DNA of 64,000 bases from an uncultured Flavobacteriaceae bacterium (GTDB taxonomy: Bacteria; Bacteroidota; Bacteroidia; Flavobacteriales; Flavobacteriaceae). Position numbers and translations under genes: made by a program. Positions within the stretch are counted from its first letter, which is position 1; the number at the start of each line of letters is the position of its first letter. The notes below the pieces were generated by a model, which saw only the letters and a list, made by a program, of their open reading frames with translations, was not told where the DNA came from and searched no databases. Shown here in pieces: positions 62,501 to 64,000 of the stretch. The DNA lies in assembly GCA_943789365.1 (NCBI GenBank), contig CALSTV010000001.1:2356001-2420000 (forward strand), given 5' to 3'.

Positions 62501-63035
62501 CAATCTCATCTTCTAAATATTCTCCAAACTCTTTTAGTTTGTATACCGGGTAATCTCCAGACAAGTTGATGTTGAGAATTGGGATTTCTTCCGACATACT
62601 CAAATCAAATGCATTAGGTTCTACCTTGGCGCCGTTAAAAGTAGGCCAGTCTTCACTTGATGTTTCCGCATCAATTTCGTCCTTTACCTTTTGTTTAGCC
62701 TGGTCTACAGTAATGTTTTCATCAAACTCCACCACAACCATTGAATAGTCTTCTTGTGAAGTAGAAGTGATTTCAACCACATTACTCACCGTTTTCAATT
62801 TGTCTTCTAACGGAGTTGTAATGAGTTTTTCAATATCTTCAGCCGTATTCCCAGGGTAGAGAGAACTGATGTATATTTTTGTTTCTTTAATTTCAGGAAA
62901 ACTTTCTCTAGGCATGTTGAAATATGCCGAAGTTCCTAAAAAGAAAATCATGACCATCAATACATAGATGGTGGTTTTGTTATTAATTGCCCATGAGGAC
63001 AATCCAAATTCCTTTTCAACTTTTTTATCAGTCAT
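59568..63035 (-). CDS. RND-family efflux transporter permease (AcrB-like)
   Basis: This 1155-residue inner-membrane pump is energised by proton flow and exports drugs or lipids through a tripartite complex. It has the RND plan of twelve helices with two large periplasmic loops. Near helix 4 is GMLVDNGIVVVENVYR: the first Asp of the usual proton-relay DD pair is kept, and the second is Asn, as in many Bacteroidota homologs. Other family stretches are FNMPRESFPEIKE near the N-terminus and AGIVVNNGVVLLDYAQ in the second half. It lies 33 bp after the adaptor gene. No TolC-type gene is seen before the window ends. Confidence 0.93.
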   Translation of the reverse strand: MTDKKVEKEFGLSSWAINNKTTIYVLMVMIFFLGTSAYFNMPRESFPEIKETKIYISSLYPGNTAEDIEKLITTPLEDKLKTVSNVVEITSTSQEDYSMVVVEFDENITVDQAKQKVKDEIDAETSSEDWPTFNGAKVEPNAFDLSMSEEIPILNINLSGDYPVYKLKEFGEYLEDEIEDLSEIKKVDIRGAQEKEVEIAVDIYKMMAAKVSFNDIVQAINNGNATMSAGNYITSGQRRTIRILGEIEDPDELGNFVVKNERNNPIYLKNIATIAFQDKDKTTYAREYGERVVMLDVKKRAGKNMVAAAEKVQVIVAKAQEDVFPSDLKITISSDQSSKTIGQVDDLVNNIIFGIILVVTVLMFFLGFKNALFVGFAIPMSMFMSLMILSMLGYTMNTMILFGLIMGLGMLVDNGIVVVENVYRLMDEEGLTRKAAAKQGISEIAFPIIISTATTVAAFIPLGMWPGLMGQFMIYFPITLSVVLGSSLFVAIFFNSVLVSQFMSVEDKEMPLKRMIYISSIVAGIGVIIFFIGGEYNALGSLMVFTAIMLWVYRLLLRKMANTFQAKVLTRLENFYERQLKYALTGWRRAAYSIATFLLLIVAFVSFGASVATQRTKIEFFPDNKPNQIIVYIEYPEGTDIEKTNKITKRIENRVFEVLNGADYMDGDYNFLVESTVSQVGEGAGNPQTDGGSAAEMPHKGKITASMREYKYRRGEDSEILRQKVQTALVGIYPGVLISVEKDVNGPPAGSPINIEIEGSDYAELILTAEKMRDFINTRSIAGIDELKIDVNRDKPGMQVVVDRKKAGELGVNVGQVGQQLRNSIFGSKAGVYKEDGEDYDIYVRFNKENRYNKSALFNQKITFRDMASGQIKEVPVSAVATQKNSSGFSAIKHKDLKRVVTVYSALSPGYTDAGAIVNQIQDEMANFKELPKGVSIDFTGQIEEQNKQMAFLMGAFFSGLGLIFLILILQFNSISKPTIIMLAIFLSLIGVFGGIVITGSPFVIMMTMMGIISLAGIVVNNGVVLLDYAQLLIDRKKASLGIPADEYLSPDDLFDSIVKAGKSRLRPVLLTAITTILGLIPLAIGLNINFFTFFSEFDANIYFGGDNVIFWGPLAWTVIYGLVIATFLTLVIVPILFLLVTRLKMWLHAKRATA

Positions 63036-63068
63036 TATTAGGTGTTTTTAACAGTTAGTTGCTATTGA

Positions 63069-64000
63069 TTAGTGCGCTAGGCTTAAGGTTTCGTTGCTCA
63101 CAATTTTTACTTGCTGCCCGTTGGTAACACTTCTGGCCCCTTCATTTATGATTTCCAAAGTGTTGTCGAAAGTTGTAAGCACTTCAATAATATCACCTTG
63201 TGTTTTACCAGTTTCAATTATTTTTCGTTCAACTGTAGCTTCATTGTTGTCCTTTTTGTTATTCACAATATAGATGTACTGTTCTCCTTTTGCGTTTTCA
63301 GATATGATGCTTTGTGGAATTAAGATAGCCGTTTCGTTTTGGTAATCGTTGATTTTTAACTTTGCAGTTAAGTTAGGCTTGATGTCCGATTTTGGGTTGG
63401 GTACTTTTACTTCTACCTTAAAAGTTCTGTTGTTTGGGTTTACATAATTCCCAACACTTCTTACAGATGCCTGTACTACTTTGTCTAAAATAGGGAAGTA
63501 TACTTCTACGTGTTTTCCTTTGGTTACAGAACTGATATAGCTTTCTGGAACGTCGGCATCGATATACATATCACTTAAGTTGATAATACGCAACAATTCA
63601 GATCCTTGACCTGGTGCAATCACCATACCTTCTTCTTTAAAAACATCATCTATCACACCGCTAAAAGGTGCTGTGATACGGGTTTTTTCTTGCTGCTTTT
63701 TTAGCTGTTTGATGGCGTTAATATTTGCAAAATAATTGGTTTCGGCACTTAGGTATTCTATTTCAGAACCGATTTTTTGTTCCCAAAGTGACTTTTGTCT
63801 TTCATAGGTTGTCTTTGCCAATTTAGTTTGGGTTTCTAATTGCGCAATTTGATCGCTCAATCCTCCGTCACTAAGGACTGCTAATACAGCTCCTTTTGAA
63901 ACATTTTGTCCTTCTTTTACATAGATTCGTTTGATGATTCCTGGAATTTCAGGATATACCAATACGTTTTTCTTGGTACTTACGTTTCCTTGTAATTCCA
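63069..64000 (-). CDS. RND efflux periplasmic adaptor subunit (5' end outside window)
   Basis: The adaptor bridges the RND pump to an outer-membrane channel. The frame is open to the right edge, where it reads ELQGNVSTKKNVLVYPEIPG, so the start and signal peptide are missing and the in-window ATG-like start at 63962 is internal. Visible parts are the lipoyl half-motif (IYVKEGQNVSKGAVLAVL), a coiled-coil hairpin (LETQTKLAKTTYERQKSLW), the second half (ITAPFSGVIDDVFKEEGM) and the beta-barrel and membrane-proximal domains. The gene is cotranscribed with the pump. Confidence 0.92.
   Translation of the reverse strand, partial: ELQGNVSTKKNVLVYPEIPGIIKRIYVKEGQNVSKGAVLAVLSDGGLSDQIAQLETQTKLAKTTYERQKSLWEQKIGSEIEYLSAETNYFANINAIKQLKKQQEKTRITAPFSGVIDDVFKEEGMVIAPGQGSELLRIINLSDMYIDADVPESYISSVTKGKHVEVYFPILDKVVQASVRSVGNYVNPNNRTFKVEVKVPNPKSDIKPNLTAKLKINDYQNETAILIPQSIISENAKGEQYIYIVNNKKDNNEATVERKIIETGKTQGDIIEVLTTFDNTLEIINEGARSVTNGQQVKIVSNETLSLAH

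Noticed and set aside
1-64000. tRNA, rRNA and tmRNA genes
   Set aside because: No cloverleaf-like segment or rRNA-like conserved stretch was found by reading the gaps. A dedicated scan was not possible.

Overview
The window comes from a marine-type Flavobacteriaceae genome (Bacteroidota). The evidence is an AT-rich sequence, the Bacteroidota -7 promoter box TAnnTTTG in front of many genes, type IX secretion (T9SS) and gliding components (SprA, the T9SS plug protein, a RemB-like barrel, proteins with T9SS tails), an NQR sodium pump, and the conserved order ftsX-DUF3098-uppP-truB. No rRNA, tRNA, CRISPR array or insertion sequence was recognised.

Layout. 1-8.6 kb: C-terminal part of SprA, gcvH, a VanZ-like gene, two TonB-like energy transducers, a WbpD-like acetyltransferase and a RemB-like outer-membrane barrel that carries its own TonB-C-like domain. 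8.6-17 kb: dsbD, tilS, pabB, an NRDE-family protein coupled to a putative permuted papain-like protein, apaG and the T9SS plug protein. 17-20.6 kb: a frameshifted small gene, a repeat-rich secreted protein and a GT-C-like membrane protein. 20.6-26.5 kb: nqrABCDEF. 26.6-28.3 kb: an AbiE type IV toxin-antitoxin pair with paired operators around its promoter. 28.4-31.4 kb: a TetR-controlled operon (SRPBCC, membrane protein, atypical SDR), followed by an EthD protein. 32.5-39.7 kb: glycogen genes glgA-glgC-glgB plus a GH31 glucosidase. 40-43 kb: a third TonB-like gene flanked by simple tandem arrays, then lepA. 43.3-49.1 kb: a four-gene locus of a giant calcium-binding FG-GAP protein with a dockerin-like end, a cohesin-like T9SS protein, an APS kinase and a TIGR03032 protein. 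49.5-57 kb: dusB, a LolC/E-like permease, rbfA, ftsX, DUF3098, uppP, truB, small unknowns and recX. 57.2-64 kb: a frameshifted T9SS cargo gene and an RND efflux pump whose adaptor gene runs off the window.

The strongest theme is cell-surface construction. SprA and its plug form the export channel. RemB-like and TonB-like proteins sit near it. At least two secreted proteins carry T9SS tails. The best candidate for an undescribed system is 43.3-49.1 kb: a large surface protein with no T9SS tail ends in two EF-hand loops of dockerin type, and the next gene encodes a T9SS-tailed protein with a cohesin-sized beta domain. This suggests non-covalent capture at the surface, with a dedicated PAPS-forming kinase in the same operon.

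Several starts were corrected because the longest reading frame begins inside a promoter box or an operator (pabB, GH31, dusB, tetR), or because a better start lies downstream (remB, cysC, uppP, the LolC/E-like permease, the third TonB-like gene).
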